Origin: Angiostrongylus vasorum
Taxonomy: Eukaryota > Nematoda > Chromadorea > Rhabditida > Metastrongylidae
NCBI GenBank assembly: GCA_018806985.1
Contig: JADANN010000245.1
Coordinates: forward strand, 744,001 to 808,000
DNA: 64,000 nucleotides
Direction of reading: 5' to 3'
How positions within the stretch are numbered: the first letter of the stretch is position 1; the number at the start of each line of letters is the position of its first letter. Position numbers and translations under genes: made by a program. This document shows positions 11,175 through 25,000 of this stretch, one piece after another. Below the pieces are notes generated by a model that was given only the letters and a program-made list of their open reading frames with translations, searched no databases and was not told the origin of the DNA.

Positions 11175-14100
11175 AGTAAAACAACCTCATGAAGGAAATC
11201 CATAAGTTTAGATCTGAGTTGTGTTAGCATCGCTGTACTCTTTTTAAAGCTACCCAAAAGATGTATTACATATTGATCAAAAGAGCAGATAACCATGTTC
11301 AATACTGTACTGAAAATGGATGTGATGGATCTCAACAAAGTGATCTAGTAAATTTGTCGCCAGCAGGGCATAGAACCATTACAAATCGCGTCCTTTAAAA
11401 TTCATTCCAATTTTTGGATGCTCCGGCTCTATTTACAGTTTCTTTTTTAAGATGGATTTTCAGAAATTGTTACTTTCACAGGTATAGATTCTTCAGTCCA
11501 TTGGACTGGAAATGGTTGACACATTTCGCTCAAAAATCGCGGTGTAATTTGTGACGTTGCAACGATGTGTCGCTATTCTGCGTTCAATACTGTTTTACGA
11601 GTTCCATCTAAAAGTTTATCTGCCCTGAACTGAGTCGTTTGGGCGGGGGTTCGGCGTCCGGGCACGATATCATGTAGTGCCGGCGCCTGTGATAACACTT
11701 GTCCCAATCATTTTATCACTTTCTGCAACTTTCGTTCATTCTTCCTAAGGTGGTTGAAGCATTACGATGAGTTCAGGTGAGTTGATCATTGTCAACACGG
11801 TTGCAATTTATAATTCATTGCTGGGTTCTCCTGAAAATGCTGTCCATCATTCAACCTTAGCTTCAACTGCCGGAATCTATTCTCTAGGCGCAGTTTTTTA
11901 GTCGAAATAAGAGCTGTTACAACCTTATCATCTTTTTTTTAACGAGGCAGTAGTTTATTTATTTCAACACGATAAAGTTGCCTCTGACCGTGGATTTTGT
12001 GAAGACGCCTCAGTAGCGACGTAGTGGTTCGAGATTTTTTTTTAGAACGTTGTTGTCGAGGTGCTTGAAAGTGTTGTAGTCAACTCGGTTTGAGTGTGTT
12101 GGATAAGGCAAGGTGTCTTATCTAAACGGTTTTCACTTTTACACTTTTGTTGATTGCAAAACGTTTAGTAGGACGTTATCGGGTGACTGACTTAGGGGGT
12201 CTTTCTCAGATTAATCACTGACTGTTGCAGACGTTACAAATTTGTGATGCGTTTCTCAACTCCTAGCAATACTGACCCATAGCTTTGTGGTGGCTGAATT
12301 CATTTGCTGACCACAGAAGACTGATAACGTTCTACGGATTCAAATTAAGCCTCATGCTTCGCCTTTGTCCAACATTTCCGCAGAATACCAATGGCTTTCG
12401 CGCAGGACCCGTTTTTGGTCGCACCTTACAAACCCATGAACAAATGGGGGGCCAGTTTTTGTTGTATTTTTGACAAACTCTCGAGCCATTATGCGTTTAA
12501 ATGCTTCATTTAACGTTTTCATATGGTCATCGTCGTTAGCAACGGGTGACATCCGCTTCACATCTGCTCATTCGGCACTCTCATCTCAACGACGAAACGA
12601 TCTTTAACGATTCCGTGGTGAAGTGCAACGCTAAAATTACTTAACCATTTCGGCCTTTTTTAAATTCAAATCCAAAATCTTGTAAAAACTGCTCGAATCT
12701 GTTTTTTTACCCTTACATTACCTACCTTAGTTTAAGACGAATTGAAATAAGAACAGCGAAGACCAGTCGCAAAATTATTGATCGAAGTTTGCCTTAAAAT
12801 GATACGCACCATAAGCATAAAAGCTTAAAATGTTATTGTGAAACAAAGCGTTCAAATATCTAGAAGACGAGCGTTGCTATTACCATAGTCGAATGTATAG
12901 TTTATAACCGTAAATCAGATTTAGCACTTATGACACTTTAACGATTACTTTGAATTTAGTACATCTCGTTCTCATTGGGTAGATCTCTTTCTCTTCTTTT
13001 GTTGTGAGAACTTTCTCTTCTTATGGTTAACTTTTTTCATGGCAAAAAGGCTACAAGAAGTGTTCACTCTTAAGAGAAAAGGAGAGGAAAAAGCATATCA
13101 TTTAGGAAGGTGAATCACAAGAATTTCATTCATGTTTAGAATTCTTGATGAATTTTGCTGTTTTGATGAATCATGTCTATTCGACATCAACTGATTGGTT
13201 ATGAGCATTTTATGAGAGGAAAAAAAACGCATTCTAAGTGGACATTTTGCCATGAGTGTTTCGTAGTGCTACGTTTGATGTCACGGATACGATGATTGGA
13301 AAGTTAATGGGTTTCCTAACCCTAATAATGAATAGGTATTCATTATCTCATTCCAGCAAATAGCTAACAGGTTCCGACAGTTTTTCTTGTTACTGCTTTC
13401 TGTTATATGTTGTTACCTAGTTAAAATAGTGATTGGTAAACAACTAGTTTTTTCTATCTTCACTTTAGCTTCATAACGCTTACGAAAATTCCTTCAAGTG
13501 GAAAAGTTTCTTGTAAATTTGCGGTAAAGTTAAAGTGGGTTAAAGTCTAAAGCAACGTGAATTTAGTTTCTTTTGCATAAATATAGAGTTCCGTTGTCTT
13601 CTGTTCAAGCAGAGTACAAATGTATTAGTTTTTTATGGTGTCACTTAGTTTTTTTTTTCACAACGTTCTAACACTCTGAGGAGGAGCTCTCCAGTTATTA
13701 AGGGGGTTTTTTGCTGGTTGTTCATTCCCTTACCAACCATTCTATAATCTGTTTCCAAGTCTAAAATGAAACAAACAAACAAAAGCTACTAAGTATGGCC
13801 CAGAGTTTGTTTCAGTTCTCCATCAAGGATTATTACAACTTGGCGTTATTGCCAGCCTTTCGGTAGTCCTTTAATTTCTTTCTAATCACTTTCTGACTAT
13901 TTTCCTTGATATTACGGACCTATTTGAATCAAGTTGGAGAGGAGTTTTTGCCTTCCCGAAGGCCTTGCCTTTCATGTTTCTAAAATTTCTAGTCCACATT
14001 ATGAGGTGGATTCCACTTTCCTTCTTAGTCTTACATTATGTAGATTTGCTATGCACTAATAATCCAGTTTTAGAGTAAGTGATCATCCACATTGGAATCT

Positions 14101-17100
14101 TACGAGAAGACGAATGAACACTGGTGAATTAACTATCTACCTGCAATTGAATGTGTTTTCTATAGAATGCGTGATTCGTGGTAGTTAAGGCGTGATGGAA
14201 TTTTCTAATAAGGAGGAATCATTTCATAGCAACGTTGTCGACGAGTGTCGCCTAGGGTCTAGTGTCGGTTTAAATTTCCGAACACAAGACCTCAAAAGAT
14301 CTCTGCTGAGCCTGCGATTGAATACAAGTGGTCATTATTGTATATCTAACGGTCTTGAATTAGAATTTTCCATTTGATTGAATACGTTATCGCTATCCAT
14401 CCGACGAACCTCCTACGACGACGAACCCTTTTCATAATCAGTCAATCGGAGGCGATCTCTCTAAGGCTCATCTATATGGGTTGGGATGTCTGTCATTTCG
14501 GACCAGTCATAAATTGTAGAAGAAATGGGAGATGAGGGGCTGAGTATCACGCGACTGATCCAAGTTTTTATCAGTTTCTGTCTGATTCCAATGAATCTAA
14601 CTCTTTGTACGACCTTGTTTTTGTGTCAAATCTTACACGATGTTTGACTTCAACTATATTTTTCATGTTATACTTTATCTTTATGTTACGGCCGGTATTA
14701 TATTGATAGTAGAACGAAGATTTATGGTACAAAGGGTCTCATTGTAACTAAATGCTCTGGAAATGTGTCTGTCATCATGATGATGTATAAGCATAGAAAT
14801 TTTCGTCCCTATGACAAGTGTTCTATAACAGTTATGTTTTCTTTTTTCATTGAAACTAAACGACATTTTTTGTCGGTCTTTGTTCCTTCATTTGGTCTAT
14901 TTCTGTTCGTTTATTGATTTTACTGCTTACGTTATCTGAAGTTGTTGTTGTCGTTGCAGGAGCATTTAGAATCGACGGATTCTCTTCTGATATTATCGTC
15001 CATCAACAGTTGGACGTTGTAATCGACACGAAATCTCCATTTATTCTCTTCATTTGTCGGTCTGTCTTTCTCGTCACTAATTAGCATACAACTTCCTCTC
15101 AACCATGGTGTGTCAGCCAGTCTCATATTGGTAAGCATATTCGGTTTCTTGCAGTTCACCTACTAATCGCCTAGCAAAACTGACACCTTTGTTTTGTGTT
15201 GTGAAGTCACCTTTAAGATCTTACCGTGCTTTTTTTTTGGAGGTGGAATATGCTCTCGGTTTTGGTTTATATAGACGTCTTGCGGTTAAAGTAATAAACC
15301 GAGCAATGTTTTGGTTGTCTCATTTTCTAGAACGTCTCATCTGCCAAACCATCCATTAAGTATACTTTGCCTGAACATTACAAATTTAGCACTCTTCTCA
15401 ATAGTGCTTCTAAAAATGTTGTGCGTTCTATAGAATACTCTGTTTTGAGCATTTTATTTAGATTCCTCATAAGGAAGAACGTTTCCAGGTATGTAGGCCC
15501 TTTTATATCCGTATTTTCCTTGTGTTGGAGAAGTTTTTGGTGAGGCATATCTAGGTCGAAAGATACCATCAACGCAGAAGGTGCGCTATCGCGCGACGGG
15601 TTACCTGTTTTGAGAAAAAAAAGGTCGCGAAGTGGTGGATTCTCAGCGAAACGAATGGCTTCCATAGTGCTTCATAATCGTCGAAAAGTATTGTGTTAGG
15701 ATTTTATGCTTTTATTCAGATGCTATAAATATTTGAATGTGTCGGTTACGTGTCCCTTCAGAACTAATGTTACGACGCGTAGGACGATTTCGCACTGTGT
15801 TCAAAGCTCTGCGTCTCTGTCGTATTCAACCGAACACCACACACCGTCACTTAAGTCCAACGACCTCACTTTTGCCCACCTTCTGGCCACTTACTGCATA
15901 GTGCTCGCGCTTTTCCCTCGCTCACAAACACTCATCGTGCACCAACCTCATTGTGGAGGTTCAGTCTCGCATGCGGTCACTTCGTGACAGTATGGTACGA
16001 TTTGTACGATGAACGGATTAGCATCGCTTTTGTTTTGACGCGATGTTCTGTTGGCTTTTGCCGCTTCTCGTTGCGGCTGATCTGTTCAGTACGTGCGCCA
16101 AGCTTCTTCCTTTCCACCACACACGGCGACCACATTGATCACCACAATACTGATTTTTGGCAAGTGATAGTCATTCATCATGATAATGCCCTCATTCTCT
16201 AGTTACACCTTTCTATAGCGAATGTCTTTTGCCAGCGTCTAGTTATTTCCACAATATTACGAAGTTACTTATCTTTAATTCAGTCGTTTTCAATATTTTA
16301 TCCAATGCATGCCAACTTTTGGGTTGCTATAGCTGTTACCTTACTTGTGTGGACGTTGTCAAGTTTTGGAACACCCATTTTAACTTGTCGGTTTCTAGAA
16401 CTCCACATGCCATAAGATAGTTTTACTTTTACTTCTTACTGTTTACGTAGTCGTACAAGAGCTATGTGGACGCGCTGTACAAAAATATAGGATCCAAATG
16501 CAAACATAAAGTGATATCTGAATTATTTTATAGTTTCTACGAATGGTCATTCCTATAGTGTGATTCTGTAGCAAAAGCAAAAAGAAAAAGCTAATAGCTT
16601 CAAACGAGTTCCTGAATGCTGTTCTTTGTTACAGTGCCGGAGCATGTTACCAGTTGCCTTAAAAAACCCCTGCAATCAATCGATAATTATACTTTTCGTT
16701 GTGCTATGGCGCTTTTTTTTCGAGCAGTCGAACCAACGTGTTTGTGATTCGAACCAGTTGTATTGCCTTGCGAGGAAGTGTTGTCATTATGGCGGTGGCG
16801 GAAGAATTCCTTCTAAGGTCACCGAAATTTCAAACTCTTCTTTAGCACTTAATGACCGAAATGTATTGATTCCAACACATACGTATCCGTAAATAGTTGC
16901 ATATTTTAACTTCTAACAAACATTGCTGGATTTTTCTGATGTCACTTGAAGTAGAAATCGCTATATTCTACAGGTTTCTGTCAATATAATACAAGCTTTC
17001 TTATTCTACAACGTTGAGTTTGTGTTTCGGAGCTCATCAAACATGTTTTTTTGTTCTTCCTATTTTTGTCCTCGTCGAATCCATTATTTCCCGCGGCTGT

Positions 17101-19017
17101 ATGGAGCTCGAAGGTGTCCAATGCGCTGCAGTGCGTTCATGGATACCGCGCGTTCGCAGAAATATTCAGGAGTTTAGATGATTCGTTCTATTTTTTCTAA
17201 ATTTATTTCAACTCTAAGCTTTTAAAGTGCTAAGGTGAAACTTCTTCTACAAGTCCATCAAATACTTAACTCCAGTTGTTTCAGTTATCGAAAGCTATGG
17301 GTAATTATCGAAAACCAAGTATTGGTTATCAATTGGCGATTTATTAGACGACACAGACGAAAACGTTAAAGATCTTACAGAATTAAGGTTGTTATAATTC
17401 ATGTATGTTTTTGTGACTCTTTTTTTTAAAGTGGAACGTTGACCTTTTAATTCGAATGTTTTTTTTGTCGATGATTAACGGGGTTATCGGTGAATGATAT
17501 ATTGGGGCTCTTAACATAGATAATCAAGGAGACTATTCGAATGTGTCAAATATTTCTGCAATATTCTAAAATTGGTTTAAAAATATTTCCTTCTTCTTGT
17601 ACATTCTTTAAGACGATCTTATTAATGTCACATTGATTTCTTCAACAAATCTTTTCTGATGAATGCTTAAGTAATTAGACGAATGATAGTTCTAAATCTT
17701 CTTCTACATTCTAGAATTCTGATAGAGACTATCTATTTCTTTGGCTATGTTCCAAACGGCCTGTGAATCTGACTCATGTTAACAGCCTTAAGAAACGAGT
17801 TCACTAAAAAGTGTGATTGCTCCGTAGTATGTTATGTTTAATGTTCGCTATCGATCTAGGATGAGTTTTCCACTAATTAAGGATCGTAGGCCCTGTCGTA
17901 TCCATAGAGAAAAGCTGGCCTGCTGGTCTTTTCAGGGAAACCTGACATGGAAGAGTAGAAGATGAAATAACGAGCTATTTTCAAACTGTCAAGTGTCTTA
18001 TATACTTTTTTCTTGTTCGTTGTGTTCTGTGTGAGAAGAATTCGACTTTTTGCTTCCATAGTAGTTCATTATAGGTTATTTTGTTGTTGTTATTCTAGTA
18101 GATTACTGTTCATCAAACAGTTATCCAATGAATTAACGACAGAATAAGGACCAAATATGAAGATACTACATTGTGCTAACTACGTTAGTCACCCTTTACT
18201 TTAGACATAATTACTTTCAATTAAGGAACACTGGATGGATTTCGTTAGATATTGCTTTCCAGAAACTTTGAAAAAGGTTTTTTTTTCTTGCAGTGGAGTA
18301 AATACAAAAGGTCAAATAGAAAAAATTGGAAACAAGCGAAATTGAATACGGTTGTGTACGTGTCGGTAATCGCGCGTAAATCGTTGAATGTCTTGCCGAT
18401 GTCTGGCTGTAGTTTTTTCGAAGACGGTACCGGCCTCAGACCCACTCTCATCCGCGTGAGCGTATGAATGGATTCAAAGCTCATTTCGCAGATTGTGACT
18501 AACTCATTAACAACTATGTTTACTCTTCACTAGTGTACCTTACTCATCTATCGCCTCATTTCTTGGCAATGCCGATCCCAGTGTCTTCTTTTTTCTTCCA
18601 CCCTCATGATTCTTTCACCTCAATCTTTGTTTTCTAATAGGGATGGGTAATATAATAATGTGTTAGAAACTCGTTTCTGCCGTCGTTGATGGGCGTTACG
18701 GCCGACCTCCGTAAAGCTTTTATTCTAACGGATTCTAATTGTCTCTTCAGCATTGTGATAGAGATTTGGTATTGATTCATCGTCACTTTATATCTCTGTG
18801 AATGTTTTATAAGTGTTATCTGTTTCTACTAGCTTTCTTCATGTCCTTATTTGTTTCCTGGTTTTAGCTTTAGCATTCGTTAAGTATGCGTTCCAGTGTG
18901 CTCAAACCCCTGCCTAATCAATCCAGATTCCATTGTCGTCGGTGCTTTATGCTTCCTTTTCTCTAATTTGCATGATTTTCTTGTATCGGAAAAGTGCAAA
19001 GCTTTCCCATATTTTCA
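11174..19017. other. No supportable gene; upstream region of the syndapin gene
   Basis: Nearly 8 kb without a recognisable exon. Open frames at 12,352-12,561 (-), 15,378-15,665 (-) and 15,706-15,987 (+) have somewhat protein-like composition but no family resemblance and no linked splice partners. The segment 15,760-16,150 is less AT-rich than its surroundings and contains many C-rich runs, so it could be a promoter or 5' regulatory region for the syndapin gene or an unrecognised exon. A 26-codon frame with ATG near 17,101 is also GC-rich but isolated. Confidence 0.35.
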
Positions 19018-19019
19018 GC
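19010..19019 (+). promoter_or_regulatory. Probable spliced-leader trans-splice acceptor
   Basis: The sequence TATTTTCAG followed by a single C and then ATG is an ideal nematode 3' splice site placed one base before the start codon of the syndapin gene. Such spacing is typical of SL trans-splicing, although a cis-spliced non-coding first exon cannot be excluded. Confidence 0.6.
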
Positions 19020-19091
19020 ATGGCAGCTGACGTGTTGGCTCCGGGTTTCTGGGAAATCGGAGCCTACAAAAATAACGTTCGTCGTATAAAG
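19020..19091 (+). CDS. sdpn-1: Syndapin exon 1 (start)
   Basis: Encodes residues 1-24, beginning MAADVLAPGFWEIGAY and ending RRIK. The donor is AAG followed by GTTAGT, phase 0. This ATG is chosen because it starts exactly the conserved N-terminal FWE.GAYK helix and sits directly behind a TTTTCAG acceptor. Confidence 0.9.
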
Positions 19092-22000
19092 GTTAGTTAG
19101 CGTTCTTATAATTTTCTACCTTCCTACTAGAATCTATTCTTCTTTCCTTTCCAAAAATGGAATTGGTTACGACGGCCGCAGTTCGTTTTTCAACTAGAAG
19201 GATAGTGTAAGCTGAGGTCTAGACCTGATGATAATGTTGTGTTGTGCTGTTTTGTAAGAAAACATTGGGAAAGATAGCTTAACCACCGTCATTAGCTCAC
19301 ATTACTCAATCCAAGTTTTATAAGAGTTTAATAGTTAAGTTGGCCAGCGTAGTAGAACTTTTTAGGATTTCTGTTAAGACTTGTAAAGCACTCATTCTTA
19401 TCTATATTTTCATGGAAGTTTGAAAACCGCGTTTGTAAATCGAAAATTGGTTTCCGTTGAAAAAACAAGCCCTTTGTTATTTGTCATCCACATACAGAGC
19501 TCGTTGAGGTATCAGCTTCGTCATTTGTTAGGCTTGTGCACACTAGCAATAACGCAGCTACAGGATCTTTTTCAATGATATATCGAACAAGTTCCTATCG
19601 TTCTTATTATTACATTAGACGACAACTGTCTACGCTGAGGTTTCGAATTGTTCGTAGAGGTTGCACAACGAGCTACTGGACTTGAGATGCCTTAGAATGA
19701 ATCGTAGCAATTAGTGATGAGTACACTTTTTGTGATATTTACCTGACAATGTCTTCAGAACTGTTCTTTTTGTGATAGAGGTAAGCTTATTTGTGGAAAT
19801 CTTAAAGTGGAAGCCAACGACACTGAATTGAGTCGAAATCATGGCCTTTATTCGTTAGATTGGATCGATTCCAGGACGGCATTGATGAATTGGACGATTT
19901 TATGAAAATGGCCCGCGAAAGAGCTGATATTGAGGCGAAATACGGTAAGACGATGCAACAGTTCGCTGACAAGTGGAAAGCACATGTGGAACGAGCAGTA
20001 ACATCTGGATGCATTAAGGTAGTTCATAGACAGTTACCTGGGAAGACCTTATAGAGTTGCTGATTTGTTGATAAAATTTGCGATCTAACGTTTTTTTCAA
20101 AACTTTCGTATCATCTGGAAAGAGTTCGCAGTCTATTTTTCGTCGATGAATCTTGAAAAAAAGGACAAGTATGGCTTTCATTGGGTAATATTTGGTTTAT
20201 TTCGTTATTTTTTGTCATAATTTAATTTACAATGCCTCTCTGTAACTTTTTACACCACCTTTAATTTCTTAGTTGAAAATTGCTCCATATCGATGCCGAA
20301 ACGAAGTTTTCCCATTGACAAACTACTTGATAGGCCTAGCTGACCAATTGCGAATTCGTCAGTTTTAAATTGTTGCTATCTCTGCTGTTTTATCTACGTT
20401 TAAGTAGAGTGAAATCTCCTCGAACTTTGACATGTCGTTGTTTGTCAGTTACCTTCATTATAGAGAGCATGGTTGCAAGTTTTGGAAGAAGCAGAGGTCA
20501 TGTCAGTTCAACATAATCGTGTAAAGGATCGGCTTGTGGAAGAGGTGAAATACTTTTAAAGCTAAAATTATGAAGAATTTCTACGAAGAGGTGATAGCAT
20601 GAGGTGCTTGGATGGCTATGGAGTGTCTATCTTCATTATTTCAACTTTTTAGCTTCTCTGAAGATACTTGTGTAACCATTGCCTCTAATCAGGTCCTTAA
20701 AACACTGGCACTTTATCGAAAGGAAAATTATCACCCTTCTGCTTTTCGTGCTCCAAAAGAGATCCGTGAAGCCGAAGAAGGATTTGAAAGGGTAAATGGT
20801 TTACCTTCTCATCTTTTATTAGCGATTTCGAAACCGGAGGTCCTTGAGCGGCTTTCTTCTTTATGCCTAAATAATAGAGCTTTTTTATAGCACACGTGCT
20901 TCATAACTGTTTAATAGGATGATTTCTAATCGTTCAAGTTCTACAGACGTTTGGCATTTTTTGAAGATTAATTCCTTTAATGAAGTGTCAATAAAATGCT
21001 TGTAAGAATTTTTTACTCTTTTTTTGCTGCTATCTTAAGACAGTATTTTCTTTCCTTTGCGCGTAATTCAGTAGCAGTTTCTTTAAGGAGGCGTGCATTC
21101 GTAGATATCGAGGAATATGACATATTCTGTTTAATTTTGAATTATTTATCAGTAAAGTTGGAAAATTTGAGGTCTAACTAATGGGCCCATCTCTTGTTGT
21201 CGAGTGCTCAGTGGTATATCTTTGATGGAAATAGGCTAGTCTAATCGCTACATATTCAAGCGAATCCCGTCGTTGCGTGTCCTGCGTCCGAGCTTAGTAG
21301 CGTACGAGTTGCCTTGATTTCTTCCGCAGCTACTAAATGTAGTCTCTGAAGTGGACAATTATTTGTTAGTCGCTGGAACACGCTTACACATTTTCTTTTT
21401 TTCTCTCCGGATTTGTATCTATCAAATAGCACAATAAGATCATGCAGAGTGTTGCTCTACTGTTGATAGTTGAACCACAAGTCAACGCAGATAGTTGGTG
21501 TGGTAACGGTAACCTCTGATGTTTTTATGATGCCATGGTATTAAATCAATGACGACCCTCTAATTACTTTTGTTTTCATACATTTAGGCCGTGAACTTGT
21601 TTCCTTCGTTTTCCCATAGTCTTTAACTTCTTGTATTTGATTGCAATGGCGGTACCAAATAGCAAATAGATGTAAGAAGCTGATTCCGCGCGAGAAAAGG
21701 TTTCCAGTTTCTTCGTTAGGCGTCTACTTTTCACCAACATCGCACTTTTCGTTTTAAAAATTCATCAAAGACGTTAAGTGTGAGCGTGGGACATTGTATG
21801 TTTTTATAGCGAATTCCGTTGTTCGACAACCACTTATGAAGTTCTTGTGGTGCTTAGAGAGGAGGACAAGTTCTAGCAAACATGCTAACTTTTCGCACAT
21901 AATTTCAAACGGAAGTGGGATAGAAAAGGAATGGTAGTATTGATTAAAAACATTATCGCCTTTTTTATACAAGGACTTCCTGGTTTATTTCCTCTGTTTA

Positions 22001-25000
22001 TGTTTTGTACTAGTTTTTTCCATTGGTAATAATATATATTCCTCCTAACGGTTTACTGCCTCATCGTGGCTGGGAGGTGTTCCTGGGTGTGGGACTGCAG
22101 TGTACAGCAAGGGGTCTCATCTCTCCAGCAAGATCTCCAAAGCTGAGAAGGAGTCCGGCGCTTCCATCAGGTAACCTAGCTAAGAGTAAACCAGTACCGG
22201 GATTCACCACCGTTCTGCTATCAAACTAGTCGCATGGTGGCAAATTTCCCTCTGATCCACATGGGCGGCGACTACCTCTCGTGGTGACGACCTGGTGCAG
22301 ACTTTGGGTACGCTGACCTCGGGACTTCAAGGAACCACAGTGTCTAAGCCATCAAAACTCCAAAAAAAAATGAAAATTATGCTGGGACCCACACAGCCAG
22401 TGAAGACGGGCCATCCAAATGTCGAAGTAATAATATATATTCGCCAATCCTTACCATGTTGTCGAAACTCGTTTTTTTATACATATGTCCTTATATTAGC
22501 ACTTCGTTAACACTTAACAATGGCATGCAGAAGTGTGTTTGCACCATCACGGACCTGAACACTCAGGAAAGCAAGCTGGTTTTGTGGACGTTTCGGTGGT
22601 TTTAGTGTTGGAGGAACTAGTTTAACAATTACGATCTGCTACCGTTGTGCTGTGCGAAATTTCACTTCATAATGAGACTATGGTGTAACAATAAACTTAT
22701 ATTGTATTATTATATGCTAACACGTGTTTTAGGCTTCTGTAGTGCCAGAGTTTAGAGTTGTCACACATGGCAAGACACATGTTATCGTTTGTTCAGCCCC
22801 GAACTCCAGGCAAACCAAGCTCTCCATCCCTTCAAGGTCAGCAAAGTAGTACCTGACTTGTCTGGGAGGATGAAAAAAAACTGACCCAATACATCGGTTG
22901 GTTCCCGCAAGTCACTATGTAGGCCAGATATGAATTCAGTCATCTCTACAATGGTGCGAATGGAATTGAATACATGGCGCACCACCAGTGAATCCATCAA
23001 AGCTGAACGGTTTATTTCTTTGTTTTTAATACCGCTTTTTTACCGCATTGACAACATCGTTGATTTTACACGATGAGCTTCACGCTTAACCTCCATCACA
23101 ACATAGCGTTGTGATGAGCAGCAATTTTCCTTTGTTTTTAAGAATCCTATGTTTTATGATTATCTCAGGCTCTCTTCCTCTCCAGTCTAACTTTTTTTTC
23201 GTGACATTCGCAGTTTTTTCATCACTAATTTCTTGCAAAGGACGTCGGTAGAGCTTGAAAATCATTGACATATACGTTATTCAACGTGCAGTTCTCTAAT
23301 AATCCTATATTGTAAGCGTCTATCAGTTACAGAGCATTTTATTTCCTTTCATTCTTCTCGTTTTGTTTTCATATTTCAATCGGATGGTCGCTCAGTGAAA
23401 GCTTTTGCGCTCTGAGGGCTTCATCAGAATCATACTGAGGATTTGTGGGGACAGAAGAGGATGTGATGTAGTATCTGATGTATACCTTGTAATCAGTAGT
23501 TTTCCACTGTTAAGTGCTTAAATTTAGGTCTAGGATTTGTCAGAATATTTATTGCTGAAAAAAAAAATCCCTCTTGAAACTGTACGGTTGACCTGTGTGG
23601 ACTTTGATTTAATATCGTGTTTTTTGTTTTTCACGAATGGTATCATTCTCAGTTCCTGGCTTTTCCCCATCATCTTGGACGTTGAGCTCGTTCGCGCGTG
23701 GTGTTGACCACTGTTTCGGTCCACATGTTTGTTGAGGCGGTGCTTTACGAGTCGCTATGGGTTACCTCTGTTTGAGCTCGGGATAAGCGCCATACGGTTC
23801 ACCAACATTGCTGCCATATCAAATCTGACAACATTTAGGGAACATATGAAGTTTCTAGGGCTAATTTTGTACAAAACTAAGCATTGGTCGGTAAGTATTC
23901 CCTCATGTTATTGATAGGCCTACAAGTCGGTGTTACTATGTTTATTATAAAAACTTTGCAGCATATTGCTACGTAAACCCAGTCGCCCAGTCGTCTTGTT
24001 AACCTCGTATTAACGTCCTAGCACAAATTCCACTAACACAGTTAATAATTTTGCCAACACCCAGCTTTCTAGTTTCTGATCCCGCAGATAATGTGAGAGA
24101 GGACTCCTGGTGCTATTATGCTTAGCGGTTACGTGCACAAGAAGTTAATGCTTTTTATAGGAAGTGAAGTATTTACTATGGGAATAGAACCCTGAAGTTA
24201 TTAGTTCGATGAAAGCATATGTGGAAAAGATTTGTTTGAAACGAATGCTATTAAAACGTTCATCATTGTTCTGAACCGACTTTCATTTAACCTGGGTATG
24301 AATTAATGTACCTTATTTCGTTGAAAAACTAAGGCGATGTTATTACTAAGGGTCTATTTGGCTAACGTTTCGGCGTCTTTGTCTTCCTCAGAGTTTACTC
24401 GTCCAGCTTCATCTTTCTGTTCCTACTCTAAGGAAGGTGAAGGCATTGAAAGCGAACAGCCGAATAAACTTTCAGTAACAACCTCGTCTTAGATTATCAA
24501 TGAAATAAGGTATACTTTTTAATATTACATTGGTTTTTCGATAGATGCACATAATATCGCTGGAGTAGTTAAAGAGTTGAGGGCTTCGTAGACTTATGGA
24601 ATAGTCTTTGCTATATGAATCTAAATTCAAAGGTCTATGTAGTTTTCATCAAGGGTGATCTGATCCTCTGACCCACAAGGGCGCCGATCCTCTGTGGTGG
24701 TGACGACCCGGGGCAGACTTTGGCTAGGCTGACCTCGGGACTTCAGGGAACCACAATACCCAGGCCAGCAAAACTCCAAAAAGTGGAGATTATGCTAAGG
24801 TCCGCACAACCATTGAGGGCGAGCCATCCAAGTATCCAAATATCCAAATATATAATTTCACATAATGCATAGTTTTCTTACAATTAGGTTTACCAAGAAT
24901 TTCAAAGGGGAAATTAATTTTTGAATTTTTTATTGCAAGTACTAGACAGCCACAAACCAAAAACATACGTTATGAAACATCGTTATGCCTTTGTCGACGA

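Noticed and set aside
10951..11338. Open frames with Tyr-Ile alternation on both strands
   Set aside because: Translation of the AT dinucleotide repeat.
12285..12561. Minus-strand frame with TGPPFVHGFVRCDQK as a gene
   Set aside because: No splice partners and no recognised family; possibly an old repeat, but nothing else in the window matches it.
15378..15665. Minus-strand 95-codon frame starting MEAIRFAENPPL
   Set aside because: Composition is partly protein-like but it has no recognised motif, no clear splice partner and AT-rich ends; not enough support to call it.
17101..17181. Short GC-rich open frame MELEGVQCAAVRSW as an alternative syndapin first exon
   Set aside because: No donor at a useful position and no similarity to known alternative syndapin N-termini.
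19860..19874. Extending syndapin exon 2 left to a TTG start or an acceptor at 19,858
   Set aside because: That would break the frame with exon 1 or add residues between RRIK and DGID that the family lacks.
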